Part shown: piece by piece, positions 1 to 8,454 of the stretch
Numbering within the stretch: the first letter of the stretch is position 1
How the letters are laid out: every line of letters starts with the position of its first letter
Assembly (NCBI GenBank): GCA_050248155.1
Contig: JBFWSW010000012.1
Location: 31,775-95,774, forward strand
DNA length: 64,000 nucleotides
Direction of reading: 5' to 3'
From: VFMC01 sp050248155
Lineage (GTDB): Bacteria > Actinomycetota > Acidimicrobiia > Acidimicrobiales > Ilumatobacteraceae
Position numbers and translations under genes: made by a program
Notes under the pieces: generated by a model
Seen by the model: only the letters and a program-made list of their open reading frames with translations
Told to the model about the DNA's origin: nothing
Databases searched by the model: none

Positions 1-210
1 GAGCGGAACCGGCTGTACGACCGCGCTGCGGAGGACATGTTCCGGCGCACGAGCCACGACCTCGCCCCATGGGACGTGATCCCGGCCGAGCAGAAGAGGT
101 TCGGCCGCATCGCCGTGCTCGAGGCGCTGAACCGTCGCGTCGAGGAGGGCATGGCGCGCGCTGGGATGGAGGTTCCCGCGCTGTCCGACCTCGACGAGGC
201 CGACGACTGA
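1..210 (+). CDS. PPK2-family polyphosphate kinase, C-terminal end (partial)
   Basis: Only the last 69 codons lie in the window, open from base 1 to a TGA at 208-210. The fragment contains MFRRTSHDLAPWDVIPAEQK, followed by a helical stretch with regularly spaced basic residues. It resembles the C-terminus of PPK2-type polyphosphate:nucleotide phosphotransferases, where a 'RTS..APW.VI....K' block follows the kinase core. PPK2 enzymes use polyphosphate to phosphorylate NDPs or NMPs in the cytoplasm. The Walker motifs would lie upstream and cannot be seen, so the family call rests on this tail alone. A GTG-started ureohydrolase follows after 19 nt, perhaps cotranscribed. Confidence 0.6.
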   Translation, partial: ERNRLYDRAAEDMFRRTSHDLAPWDVIPAEQKRFGRIAVLEALNRRVEEGMARAGMEVPALSDLDEADD

Positions 211-229
211 CCCCGGATAGCGTGGCTCC

Positions 230-1249
230 GTGACCACCCCACGGCGCATCGTCCCTCCCGGCTACCGCGAGCAGCTCGATCTCGGCTACGTCTTCGGCAG
301 CGTGCTCACCTTCGGGCAACGTCCGCTCGTCACCGAGCCCGGCCAGCTCGCCGAGTGGCAACCCGACGTCGCGGTGCTGGGCGCTCCGTTCGATCTCGGC
401 ACCACGAACCGTCCGGGCGCGCGCTTCGGTCCGCGGGGCGTGCGGACCCGTGCCTACGAGCCCGGCACCTATCACCTCGACCTCGGGCTCGAGATCTTCG
501 AGTGGCTCGAGGTCGTCGACGTCGGTGACGCGTTCTGCCCGCACGGCATGGTCGAGCAGAGCCTCGACAACATCAAGGCCAAGGTCGCCTCCGTCGTCGA
601 GCACGGCATCGTGCCGGTCACCATCGGCGGCGACCACACGGTCACGTGGCCGGCCGCGACCGCCGTGGCCGACCACTACGGCTTCGGCAAGGTCGGCATG
701 GTGCACTTCGACGCGCATGCCGACACGGCCGACACCATCGACGGCAACCTCGCCAGCCACGGCACCCCGATGCGTCGGCTGATCGAGAGCGGTGCGATCC
801 CCGGCTCGAACTTCGTCCAGATCGGCCTGCGTGGCTACTGGCCGGGCGAGGACGTGTGGCAGTGGATGGCCGAGCAGGGCATGAAGTGGTTCATGATGGA
901 CGAGGTCCACCGGCGCGGGCTCGACGCGGTGCTCACCGATGCGATCGCCATCGCGATGGACGGCGTCGATCACCTGTACGTCAGTGTCGACATCGACAGC
1001 CTCGACCCCGCCTATGCGCCCGGGACCGGTACGCCCGAGCCCGGTGGTCTGTCCTCGGTGGACATGCTGCGCGCGATGCGCCGGCTGGCCATGGAGACGC
1101 CGCTCGTCGCCTTCGACGTGATGGAGGTCGCACCCGTGTACGACCACGCCGACTGCACGGTCAACGTCGCGCACCGGCTGATCCTCGAGATCCTGGCCGG
1201 CCTCGCCTGGAAGAACCGGCAGACGGGCGCAGCGGTGACGCCCCAATGA
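230..1249 (+). CDS. agmatinase/arginase-family ureohydrolase
   Basis: This 339-residue protein is full length for the ureohydrolase superfamily, which hydrolyses guanidino compounds to urea plus an amine using two Mn ions. All metal motifs are visible: GGDHTVTW near residue 133, HFDAHAD near 158-164, and SVDIDSLDP near 252. The last leads into the usual YAPGTGTPEPGG loop. Agmatinase is the likeliest activity. Guanidinobutyrase, guanidinopropionase or formimidoglutamase are possible and cannot be told apart by eye. The start is GTG, 19 nt after the upstream gene. The TGA overlaps the ATG of the next gene (ATGA), an M20 deacylase, so the two are translationally coupled and may act on the same amino-acid or polyamine derivative. 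Confidence 0.85.
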   Translation: MTTPRRIVPPGYREQLDLGYVFGSVLTFGQRPLVTEPGQLAEWQPDVAVLGAPFDLGTTNRPGARFGPRGVRTRAYEPGTYHLDLGLEIFEWLEVVDVGDAFCPHGMVEQSLDNIKAKVASVVEHGIVPVTIGGDHTVTWPAATAVADHYGFGKVGMVHFDAHADTADTIDGNLASHGTPMRRLIESGAIPGSNFVQIGLRGYWPGEDVWQWMAEQGMKWFMMDEVHRRGLDAVLTDAIAIAMDGVDHLYVSVDIDSLDPAYAPGTGTPEPGGLSSVDMLRAMRRLAMETPLVAFDVMEVAPVYDHADCTVNVAHRLILEILAGLAWKNRQTGAAVTPQ

Positions 1250-2529
1250 CCGACGTCTCGCCGGCTGCCGCGCGCGTGCTCGACGTGCTGGACGAGACGC
1301 ATGCCTCGGCCACAGCAGCGCTCGCCGAGCTCGTGGCGATCCCCAGCGTCGGCGGCACCGACGCCGAGAACGATGCGGTGCACCACATGGCCGGCTGGAT
1401 GGGCGCCCTCGGGCTCGACGTCGATCACTGGCGGGTGCCGTTGGACGATCTGCTCGAGCGCCCCGACTTCCCAGGTGTCGAGGTGCCGCGGTCCGAGGCA
1501 TGGGGCGTCGTCGGGCGACTCCCTGGTGCGGGTGGTGACGGCGCACGGAGCCTCATGCTGAACGGCCACGTCGATGTCGTCCCGCCGGGCGACGTTCATC
1601 AGTGGACCACCGGGGCGTTCGACGCCGTCGTGCGCGACGGGCACCTGTTGGGGCGCGGGTCGTGCGATATGAAGGCCGGGGTGGTGGCGGCGATGTGGGC
1701 CGTCGACGCCATCCGCCAAGCGGGCGTGCGACTGCGCGGCGACCTGTTGGTCGCCGCGGTGCTGGGCGAGGAGGACGGAGGGCTCGGCACCTACGCGACG
1801 CTCGACCGCGGCTGGCGCGCCGATGCCTGTGTCATCCCCGAGCCGACGGGGCTCGACCTCGTCCCCTCGAACGCGGGCGCGCTCACCTTCCGGCTCACGG
1901 TGCACGGTCTCGCGACGCACGCGTCCCGACGCACCGAGGGTGTGTCGGCGATCGAGCGGTTCGTGCCCGTGCTCCAGGCGATCGAGCAGCTGGAGCGGTC
2001 GCGCAACCGGGACGCCACGCCACAAGGTTCACCGTTCGCGCTCATCGCTCCCATCTCGATCGGCACCGTCTCCGCCGGCGACTGGGCGTCGTCCGTGCCC
2101 GACCTGCTCGTCGCCGAAGGCCGATGCGGGGTGCTGCCCGGTGAGCCGGTGGAAGGTGCTCGGGCAGCCTTCGAGGATGCCGTCGCTGCGGTCTGTGATG
2201 CCGATCCATGGCTGCGTGACCATCCCGTCGACGTCGAGTGGTGGGGCGGCCAGTTCGCGTCGGGCTCGATCCCGGACGGCGCCGACCTCGTCGAGCGCGT
2301 CGCTGCCGCGCATCGGACGGTCGGCGGCGGATCGCAGCGGACCTGGACCGCACCGTACGGGAGCGATCTGCGGCTGCTCACGGGTGTCGGCGGCATCCCG
2401 ACGCTGCAGTACGGACCCGGCGACTCGGCCGCCGCGCACGGTCCCGACGAGTCGGTGTCGCTCGACGAGATGCACACCACCGCACGAGCGTTGGCCGTGC
2501 TCGCGCTCGACCTGTGCAATCCGCTCTGA
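1246..2529 (+). CDS. M20 family metallo-amidohydrolase (ArgE/DapE-like deacylase)
   Basis: A 427-residue zinc-dependent deacylase or peptidase. The M20 ligands are in order: NGHVDVVPPGD (His near 107), GRGSCDMKAG (bridging Asp near 141), LGEEDGG (general-base and ligand Glu near 175-176), PEPTGLD, and a C-terminal AAAHGPDESV (His near 398). The dimerisation or lid domain lies between about residues 205 and 310. The closest functional types are acetylornithine deacetylase, succinyl-diaminopimelate desuccinylase and N-formyl/carbamoyl amidohydrolases; the substrate cannot be fixed by eye. The ATG at 1246 overlaps the ureohydrolase stop, which decides the start. Convergent with upp. Confidence 0.85.
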   Translation: MTDVSPAAARVLDVLDETHASATAALAELVAIPSVGGTDAENDAVHHMAGWMGALGLDVDHWRVPLDDLLERPDFPGVEVPRSEAWGVVGRLPGAGGDGARSLMLNGHVDVVPPGDVHQWTTGAFDAVVRDGHLLGRGSCDMKAGVVAAMWAVDAIRQAGVRLRGDLLVAAVLGEEDGGLGTYATLDRGWRADACVIPEPTGLDLVPSNAGALTFRLTVHGLATHASRRTEGVSAIERFVPVLQAIEQLERSRNRDATPQGSPFALIAPISIGTVSAGDWASSVPDLLVAEGRCGVLPGEPVEGARAAFEDAVAAVCDADPWLRDHPVDVEWWGGQFASGSIPDGADLVERVAAAHRTVGGGSQRTWTAPYGSDLRLLTGVGGIPTLQYGPGDSAAAHGPDESVSLDEMHTTARALAVLALDLCNPL

Positions 2530-2544
2530 TCTCATGCCGTGACC

Positions 2545-2574
2545 GTGCGCCGAGACGGTTTCCCTGAGGCGCAC
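2545..2574. terminator. weak hairpin between convergent M20 gene and upp
   Basis: GTGCGCC at 2545-2551 and GGCGCAC at 2568-2574 form a perfect 7-bp stem with a 16-nt loop. It lies in the 49-nt gap between two convergent genes and could serve either strand. There is no clear T-run, so this is at best a weak or factor-assisted terminator. Confidence 0.35.
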
Positions 2575-2578
2575 AGCA

Positions 2579-3214
2579 CTAAGCCGGTGAGCCGAACTGG
2601 CGATCGCCGGCGTCGCCCAGGCCGGGGACGATGAAGGCCGTCTCGTTCAGGTGGTCGTCGACGGCTGCCGTGTAGATCGCGAGATCGAGACCAGCGGCTT
2701 CGAGCACGGCCAGGCCTTCGGGCGCCGCCAGCACGCACACGACGATGATCGTCCCGGTTGCCCCGCGCTCGAGGAGCAGCTGGCACGCGTGCGCGAGCGA
2801 GCCGCCCGTCGCGAGCATCGGATCGAGCACGATGCACTGACGCCCGGCGAGCGATTCGGGCAGCTTGTTGACGTACGGCTTCGGCTGGAACGTCTCCTCG
2901 TCGCGGCTGATGCCGATGAAGCCGATGTCGGCGTTCGGCATGAGCTGCTGCGCGGCGTGGACGAAGCCGAGCCCAGCCCGCAGGACGGGCACCACGATCG
3001 GCTGCGATGCGAGCACCTTCCCGCCGGTCTCGGTGAGCGGTGTCATGACGCGCACGTCGACCGTGGGCAGGCCACGCGTCGCCTCGGCCAGCAGCAACGA
3101 CCCGATGCGCTCGAGCTCTTCACGGAACAGGGCGTTCGGCGTGTTGACGTCACGCACGCGCACGAGCGCGTCGGCGATCAGCGGATGGTCGACATGGTGG
3201 ACGGCGACGGGCAT
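2579..3214 (-). CDS. upp: uracil phosphoribosyltransferase
   Basis: A 211-residue protein matching the usual UPRT length (about 208-212). It converts uracil and PRPP to UMP in pyrimidine salvage. The PRPP-binding loop CIVLDPMLATGGSLAHA is present. So are the family blocks LRDVNTPNALFREELERIG-like near the N-terminus (here with VRDV), ILRAGLG-like PVLRAGLGFV, and YVNKLPESL. The C-terminal uracil-binding segment reads FIVPGLGDAGDRQFG. The ATG giving MPVAVHH was chosen because the upstream extension is shadow sequence containing the intergenic repeats. Its neighbours add and the BMP importer support a salvage role. Confidence 0.95.
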   Translation of the reverse strand: MPVAVHHVDHPLIADALVRVRDVNTPNALFREELERIGSLLLAEATRGLPTVDVRVMTPLTETGGKVLASQPIVVPVLRAGLGFVHAAQQLMPNADIGFIGISRDEETFQPKPYVNKLPESLAGRQCIVLDPMLATGGSLAHACQLLLERGATGTIIVVCVLAAPEGLAVLEAAGLDLAIYTAAVDDHLNETAFIVPGLGDAGDRQFGSPA

Positions 3215-3244
3215 GACGTGAGTGTGCCAGACGCGTCCGTCCCC

Positions 3245-3360
3245 CCGAACTTTGGCAGTCCGCGGTCGCTGATCGACACGAGACTGCCTAGGTTGCGGCC
3301 GTGGCTCGAACTCTGGCAGCGCGACGCCGCTGAGCGACGTGGGACTGCCGAAGTTCGGGC
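3245..3360. repeat. two tandem palindromic REP-like units
   Basis: Two diverged copies of a unit of about 56 bp lie head to tail between add and upp. Each has an inverted repeat at its ends. Unit 1: CCGAACTTTGGCAGTC at 3245-3260 against GACTGCCTAGGTTGCGG at 3282-3298. Unit 2: CGAACTCTGGCAG at 3307-3319 against CTGCCGAAGTTCG at 3345-3357. The inner parts also match (CGC(n)CGCTGA(n)CGAC). The outermost arms of the pair are themselves inverted copies. They resemble REP/BIME elements; a transcript would fold into two stem-loops upstream of upp and downstream of add. Confidence 0.7.
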
Positions 3361-3369
3361 TGGGCCGGG

Positions 3370-4449
3370 TCAGAGGGCGCCGAGGGTGGCGTCGGCGCGC
3401 ATGAGCGCGTACCGCGGCTTGACGACGCCGTTGATGATGCGGAGCCGTTCGGGGAACGACGCGAACGCGCTCTTCATCGCGTTGACCGTGAGCCACTCGA
3501 AGTCGTCGAGGCCCCACCCGAACGCGTCGGCGAGCTCGACGAACTCGTTCGTCATGCTGGTCTTGCTCATCAGCCGGTTGTCGGTGTTGACCGTGACGCG
3601 GAACCGGAGCCGGCGCAGCATGCCGATCGGATGATCGGCGACCGACGCGCACACACCGGTGCCGACGTTCGACGTGGGGCACAGCTCGAGCGGGATGCGC
3701 CGGTCGCGGATGAACGCGGCGAGCCGGCCGAGCTGCTCCTCACCGGGCGGGCCGGTGATGTCGTCGACGATGCGCACGCCGTGGCCGAGCCGTTCCGCGC
3801 CACAGAACTGCACCGCCTCCCAGATGCTCGGCAGCCCGAACGCCTCGCCCGCGTGGATGGTGGTGTGGAAGTTCTCGTGCTGCACGTACTGGAACGCGTC
3901 GAGGTGGCGGGTGGGCGGGAAGCCCGCCTCGGCTCCGGCGATGTCGAAGCCGACGACGCCGTCGTCGCGCCAGCGCACCGCCAGCTCGGCGATCTCGAGG
4001 CTGCGCGCGGCGGTGCGCATGGCCGAGCAGATCGCGTAGATGGTGAGGTCGGTGCCCGCCGAACCCGCGCGAAAGCCGTCGAGCACGGCCTGCAGCACCT
4101 CGTCGAGCGTGAGCCCTGCCTCCATGTGCTGTTCCGGCGCGAAGCGCACCTCGGCGTAGACGACGCCGTCGTCGGCGAGGTCGCGGGCGCACTCGAACGC
4201 CACTCGTTCGATCGCATCACGGTGCTGCATGACCCCGACGGTGTGGGCGAAGGTCTCGAGGTACAGCTCGAGGTCGTTGCGCTTGGCGCCACGGTTGAAC
4301 CAGGCGCCGAGTTCGTCGGCGTCGGTCGTGGGGAGCGCGGTGTAGCCGAACTCGCGGGCGAGCTCGACGACGGTCGAGGGTCGCAGGCCGCCGTCGAGGT
4401 GATCGTGGAGCAGGACCTTGGGTGCGGTGGCGAGGAGGTCGTGGTTCAC
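3370..4449 (-). CDS. add: adenosine deaminase
   Basis: A 359-residue TIM-barrel deaminase that converts adenosine or deoxyadenosine to inosine. The zinc and substrate motifs are in order: HDHLDG at residues 15-20, then HAGEAFG, then AERLGHGVRI, then a C-terminal NTDN near residue 290 in place of the more common SLDD. NTDN is seen in actinobacterial and eukaryotic-like Add. The GTG start overlaps the stop of the PhyH gene by the GTGA arrangement, so translation is coupled. With upp and the BMP-type nucleoside importer nearby, the likely job is use of imported adenosine. The tandem REP-like repeats lie just downstream. Confidence 0.93.
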   Translation of the reverse strand: MNHDLLATAPKVLLHDHLDGGLRPSTVVELAREFGYTALPTTDADELGAWFNRGAKRNDLELYLETFAHTVGVMQHRDAIERVAFECARDLADDGVVYAEVRFAPEQHMEAGLTLDEVLQAVLDGFRAGSAGTDLTIYAICSAMRTAARSLEIAELAVRWRDDGVVGFDIAGAEAGFPPTRHLDAFQYVQHENFHTTIHAGEAFGLPSIWEAVQFCGAERLGHGVRIVDDITGPPGEEQLGRLAAFIRDRRIPLELCPTSNVGTGVCASVADHPIGMLRRLRFRVTVNTDNRLMSKTSMTNEFVELADAFGWGLDDFEWLTVNAMKSAFASFPERLRIINGVVKPRYALMRADATLGAL

Positions 4450-5318
4450 ACCGTCACCTGCTGGAGGCTGCGCAGCGGCAGGTCGTCGGTGCGCTGCAGC
4501 CAGTTCCACGCCGGGTACTCGGCGTCGGCGGCGATGCAGTGCACCGAGTAGGCGTGACGGCTGGTGGCCGAGCGGTTGACGTCGCTCCAGTGGGGGAGGA
4601 GCCCGTGCAGCAGCACGAGGGTTCCGGCGCGCACCTCGAGCGGCACCAGGTCGGCGGGATCGGGGAGGGGAGCGGGGTCGAGGATCTCGAAGAGGGTGCC
4701 GTCGTCGTCGGTGACGCCCGCCCGCTTGAAGATCTTGCGCAGCGTCGTCCGATGCCCGCCGGGCGAGGCCCACAGGCATCCGTTCTCGAGGGTCGCGTCC
4801 TCGATCGCGAACCAGAAGCCGGTGACCGTCATCGGGTCGGTGTACAGGAACGTGGCGTCCTGGTGGCAGCCGACCTCGCCGCCGATGTGCGGTTGCTTGA
4901 AGATGTACATGCTCTGCAGGGCGAGGGCGTCGGTCAGGCCGATGTCGGACGCCACGCCGGCGAGCTCGGGCGTGTACGTGAAGCGCTCGAACTCGGGATC
5001 GAGATCGTGCATCGCGTGCCCGATCTTGTTGATGCTGAGCCGCTTGTCCTGTCGCAGCCCGCCGTGCTCGTCGAAGGCCTCCTCCTCGAAGAAGCACCAG
5101 GTGCGGGTGCCGGACGAGAGGAAGTCCGCGTTGCTGACGCGCTCTTGCTCGTTGGTCGTGAAGACCGTGCGGCGCTCGGTGGGAACGAAGTCGTCGACGA
5201 TCGCCAGCGCTGCGTCGCGCAGCCGTCTGCAGGCATCGGGGTCGGCGAAGTCGGGCACCACCAGGAACCCGTCGCGGTGGTACTGCTCGACCTGCTGGTC
5301 GCTGAGCACGGCTGCCAT
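4446..5318 (-). CDS. phytanoyl-CoA dioxygenase (PhyH) family protein, PHYHD1-like
   Basis: A 290-residue Fe(II)/2-oxoglutarate-dependent oxygenase of the PhyH superfamily. The iron-binding H-x-D is in GCHQDATFLYTDP near residues 150-153, followed by GFWFAIEDATLENGCLW and PGGHRTTL. The distal His and the 2-oxoglutarate Arg are in LLHGLLPHWSDVNRS (near 240-248). This block order matches the animal PHYHD1 type rather than ectoine hydroxylases. The substrate is unknown. The ATG starting MAAVLSDQQ is followed directly by the fold's usual first helix. It is coupled to add through GTGA, which is unexpected for a salvage enzyme. Confidence 0.8.
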   Translation of the reverse strand: MAAVLSDQQVEQYHRDGFLVVPDFADPDACRRLRDAALAIVDDFVPTERRTVFTTNEQERVSNADFLSSGTRTWCFFEEEAFDEHGGLRQDKRLSINKIGHAMHDLDPEFERFTYTPELAGVASDIGLTDALALQSMYIFKQPHIGGEVGCHQDATFLYTDPMTVTGFWFAIEDATLENGCLWASPGGHRTTLRKIFKRAGVTDDDGTLFEILDPAPLPDPADLVPLEVRAGTLVLLHGLLPHWSDVNRSATSRHAYSVHCIAADAEYPAWNWLQRTDDLPLRSLQQVTV

Positions 5319-5363
5319 CGCGCCAGCGTAGGCCTTGCCGGCGCACGCCCCTACCCTGGTGCC

Positions 5364-5759
5364 ATGGACGCCCGCGAGCCCGATGTCACTGGCCTCACGG
5401 TGCTCGGTGCCACGGTCAGGCACGCCATCGAGCACGTCGAGGTGTTCCCCGCCCCGGCCGGAGTGACGTCGGTGCGCTTCACCAACGACGAGCTCAACTC
5501 GATGTGCCCCGTCACCGAGCAGCCCGACCTGTCACAGGTCGTGATCGAGTACCGCCCGGACCGGTGGTGCATCGAGTCGAAGAGCTTGAAGCTGTACCTG
5601 TGGGGGTTCCGCGACCGCGCCGTGTTCGCCGAAGCGCTGGCGGCCGAGATCGCCGGTGAGGTGATGTCCACGGCCGAGCCGCACGAGGTGACCGTCACCC
5701 TCACCCAGCGCCCCCGCGGCGGCATCGAAGTACGAGCCGTCAGCCACCTCACCCGCTGA
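5364..5759 (+). CDS. queF: NADPH-dependent 7-cyano-7-deazaguanine reductase (preQ1 synthase)
   Basis: A 131-residue single-domain (YkvM-type) QueF. It reduces preQ0 to preQ1 in queuosine biosynthesis. The catalytic Cys is residue 48 in NSMCPVTEQPD, with the acid Asp at 55. The NADPH-binding motif ESKSLKLYLWGFRD follows with its usual Glu. The ATG at 5364 is 45 nt from the divergent PhyH gene, so the two share a short promoter region. No other que genes are in the window. No preQ1 riboswitch could be placed, because the upstream gap is too short. Confidence 0.93.
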   Translation: MDAREPDVTGLTVLGATVRHAIEHVEVFPAPAGVTSVRFTNDELNSMCPVTEQPDLSQVVIEYRPDRWCIESKSLKLYLWGFRDRAVFAEALAAEIAGEVMSTAEPHEVTVTLTQRPRGGIEVRAVSHLTR

Positions 5760-5821
5760 GCCGCCCAGTCGAGGGTGGTCCGACCCAGTCGAGCGTGAGC
5801 GATGCCTCGACGATTTCGGTG

Positions 5822-5913
5822 AGCGCACAAAGACGCGGAGCGCTCAGGCGCTCACGCAGGTTCCGGCGACCCGGTCTGCGTGAGCGCACAGGAGCGCGGA
5901 TCGTTTGTGCGCT
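5822..5913. repeat. nested palindromic repeat in 254-nt queF/permease gap
   Basis: AGCGCACAAA at 5822-5831 is a perfect inverted copy of TTTGTGCGCT at 5904-5913. Inside it, CGCTCACGCAG (5849-5859) and CTGCGTGAGCG (5876-5886) form a perfect 11-bp stem with a 16-nt loop. GTGAGCGCACA also occurs as a direct repeat (about 5820 and 5880). Just upstream, CCCAGTCGAGnGTG occurs twice 20 bp apart (about 5764 and 5784). The gap lies between two convergent genes, so the element may terminate transcription, or it may be a REP-like element. Nothing else was recognised in this gap. Confidence 0.6.
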
Positions 5914-6013
5914 GGGGTGGATCGAGCAGGTGCGTTGAGCCGGGGGGCTGAGCCCCGGGTCGACGGGGGGCGCCGTGTGGAGGGCTCGCGGCCGAGACCG
6001 GAGGACGACGTGG

Positions 6014-7315
6014 CTAGGTTTGCTGGCCCTTGAAGTACGGGATGCCCTCTGCTGCCGGTGGTCGCAGGCTCTGGTTGCGCACCGACACCACGACGAGCAC
6101 GACGACGTACGGGAAGATGTAGACGAACTGGTTGTTCGGCTCCTTGAACACGATGTACGCCCAGATCCCGAGGACGCCGAGGGCGGCCACGACGATGGCG
6201 GGCGTCCAGCGACGGGTGGCGACGGACCACGCCACGCCGATGATCATCGCGATCGCGGCGACGAGGATGATCGTCCGGACGAGCCCGGCGTTGTCGTTGC
6301 GCAGCGTGATCCCTTGCGCGTACCCGAACAGGCCGGCGCCGGCGAGCAGGCCACCCGGACGCCAGTTCCCGAGGATGAGCGAGGCGAGGCCGAGGAAGCC
6401 GCGGCCACCGGTCTGGCCCTCCTGGTACCGGTTCGAGAAGAGGACGAGCACGGCGCCACCGAAGCCGGCCATCGCCCCCGACAGCGCCATCGCCTGGTAT
6501 CGGATGAGCGCGACGGACACACCGAGCGAATCGGTCGCGCTCGGCTTCTCGCCGGCCGACCGCAGCCGCAGGCCGAACGGCGTGCGCCACAGGACGTACC
6601 AGGCGAGCACGATGAGACCGAGCGCGATGATGACGTCGATCGTCAGGTTCGCCGTCAGGCCGCGCAGCAGCCCGGCGATGTCGGAGATCGCGAACCAGTG
6701 GCGCTTCTCGAGCCAGCCGAGCGGATCGGGTGACTTCCAGCCGAACAGGTCGCCGCCCGACGTGAGCGGCATCGTGAACCGGCCGATGTCGCCCTTGTTG
6801 CCCGGCGAGTTCGTGATCGACCCTCCCGGCTCCTGGCTGAACAGCTCGTTGCCCATGAAGCGGGCGACCCCGGGTGCCAGGATGTTGATCGCGAAGCCGC
6901 TGACGATGTGGTTCACACCGAATGTGACCGTCGCGAGTGCGTGGAGCAGCCCGCCGAGCATGCCCCCGATCAGCCCGCCGAGCAGTGCCATCCACGGTCC
7001 GAAGTACCACCCCCACCAACCGGCGAAGATCGTGCCCATCACCATCATGCCCTCGAGGCCGATGTTGACGGTGCCGCTTCGTTCGGCGTACAGGCCGGCG
7101 AGCCCGGCCATCGCGATGGGGATCGCGGTGCGCAGGGCGACGCCGAACATGCCCGACGACGTCAGGTCGTCCTCGCCGCTGATCTCGCGTGCGAGCGCCA
7201 TGACCGCGACTCCGATGACGACCATGACCAACGTGCTGTGCGCGCGGCCGTACGCGATGACCGACGCGCCAGGCATCGTCGAGCCCGACGTCGGGGATGC
7301 AACCGTCGCCGCCAT
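6014..7315 (-). CDS. nucleoside ABC transporter permease (second permease)
   Basis: A 433-residue inner-membrane permease of the BPD_transp_2 (branched-chain/monosaccharide/nucleoside) family, with about ten hydrophobic segments. The conserved cytoplasmic block RLRSAGEKPSATDSLGVSV (the ATPase-contacting 'G-E-x-P-x-A-A-x-x-x-G' region) and the N-terminal NIGLEGMMVMG segment identify the partner-permease type found with BMP lipoproteins. The C-terminal third adds three or four extra hydrophobic helices beyond the usual length of about 310. The ATG overlaps the stop of the preceding permease (TGATG). It is last in the four-gene importer operon. Confidence 0.87.
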   Translation of the reverse strand: MAATVASPTSGSTMPGASVIAYGRAHSTLVMVVIGVAVMALAREISGEDDLTSSGMFGVALRTAIPIAMAGLAGLYAERSGTVNIGLEGMMVMGTIFAGWWGWYFGPWMALLGGLIGGMLGGLLHALATVTFGVNHIVSGFAINILAPGVARFMGNELFSQEPGGSITNSPGNKGDIGRFTMPLTSGGDLFGWKSPDPLGWLEKRHWFAISDIAGLLRGLTANLTIDVIIALGLIVLAWYVLWRTPFGLRLRSAGEKPSATDSLGVSVALIRYQAMALSGAMAGFGGAVLVLFSNRYQEGQTGGRGFLGLASLILGNWRPGGLLAGAGLFGYAQGITLRNDNAGLVRTIILVAAIAMIIGVAWSVATRRWTPAIVVAALGVLGIWAYIVFKEPNNQFVYIFPYVVVLVVVSVRNQSLRPPAAEGIPYFKGQQT

Positions 7316-8454
7316 CAGACCGCTCCGACCGGCGGGCGTTCGAGGCCGGGTCCAGATGGTGGCGCGTGCACCATGCGTGCAGCCTCGCGGGCAGCTTGCG
7401 CGTTGTTTCGGCGCCGGATGACCTCGTAGACGATGACGGCGGCGAGCAGGAAGGAGCCCTGCAGGATGGTGCCGATCTCCTGCGGGATGCCGATGAGTGA
7501 CAGTCGCTGCGTCGCGCGCTCGATGGTCGCCCACACGAGAGCCGCGGCGGCGATGCCGCCCGGGTGGTTGCGGCCGAGGAGCGCCAGTGACAGCCCGGTG
7601 AACCCGAGCGACTTCGGGAACTGGTCGCCGTACTTGTGGTACTGCGGGTCGGCGAGCAACCGGCTCATGCCGACGAGGCCCGCGACCGCGCCCGACAGCA
7701 CGATCGTCTTCAGGATCATCGCCTTGGGCTTGACGCCGGCCGTGGTCGCGGCGAACGGGTTGAGGCCGCTGAGGCGGAGCTCGAAGCCGGCCCGGCTGCG
7801 ATACAGGAACAGGTAGTAGCCGATGCCGAGTGCGATGGCGAACGGCAGGAAGCCCTGCAACAGGACGCCGTCGCCGAGGTGGAACCCGAACGCTTCGACG
7901 ACGCGGTTGAGCGAGGGGAGGTGAGCGGACTCGGGCAGCCGCTTCGTCTCGGCCACCAGGTTGACGTCCTTGTTGCGGAAGTACTGGGTCAGCATGAACG
8001 CGCTCACGCCCGTGGCGATGTAGTTGAGCATGATCGTGGAGATGACCTCGTTCACGTTCCGGGTCACCTTCAGGACGCCGGCGATGCCTGCCCACACCCC
8101 GCCCACGACGACAGCGACGAGCATGATGAACGCGATGTGGATCGGTGCCGGCAGCGCGACCGCAGCACCGGCGGCGGCGGCGAAGAGCGCGGCCAGCTGG
8201 TACTGACCGTTGGCGCCGATGTTGAACAGGTTCATCTGGAACCCGATCGCGACCGCGACGCCGGCGACGTAGTAGGGCACCCCCGTGTTGATGATGATGA
8301 CGACGCTCGCCGTCGAGTCGATCGTCTGCCACATCTCGCGGAACGCGGTCACTGGGCTGTTGCCGCTGATGATGAGCGCGATCGACGACACCACGATCGC
8401 GACCGCCGCCGCCAGCAGCGGAGCGGTGAGCCCGTTCAGGATGCGCCGCACCAT
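7315..8454 (-). CDS. nucleoside ABC transporter permease (first permease)
   Basis: A 379-residue integral membrane protein of the same BPD_transp_2 family as its neighbour. It carries the YxxAGxAVAIGFQMNLFNIGANGQ segment typical of the first permease in BMP/nucleoside importers. The coupling loop GFELRLSGLNPFAATTAG is also present. About eight to nine transmembrane segments are visible. The start ATG overlaps the stop of the ATPase gene (ATGA) and its own stop overlaps the next permease, so all three import components are stoichiometrically coupled. Confidence 0.87.
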   Translation of the reverse strand: MVRRILNGLTAPLLAAAVAIVVSSIALIISGNSPVTAFREMWQTIDSTASVVIIINTGVPYYVAGVAVAIGFQMNLFNIGANGQYQLAALFAAAAGAAVALPAPIHIAFIMLVAVVVGGVWAGIAGVLKVTRNVNEVISTIMLNYIATGVSAFMLTQYFRNKDVNLVAETKRLPESAHLPSLNRVVEAFGFHLGDGVLLQGFLPFAIALGIGYYLFLYRSRAGFELRLSGLNPFAATTAGVKPKAMILKTIVLSGAVAGLVGMSRLLADPQYHKYGDQFPKSLGFTGLSLALLGRNHPGGIAAAALVWATIERATQRLSLIGIPQEIGTILQGSFLLAAVIVYEVIRRRNNAQAAREAARMVHAPPSGPGLERPPVGAV

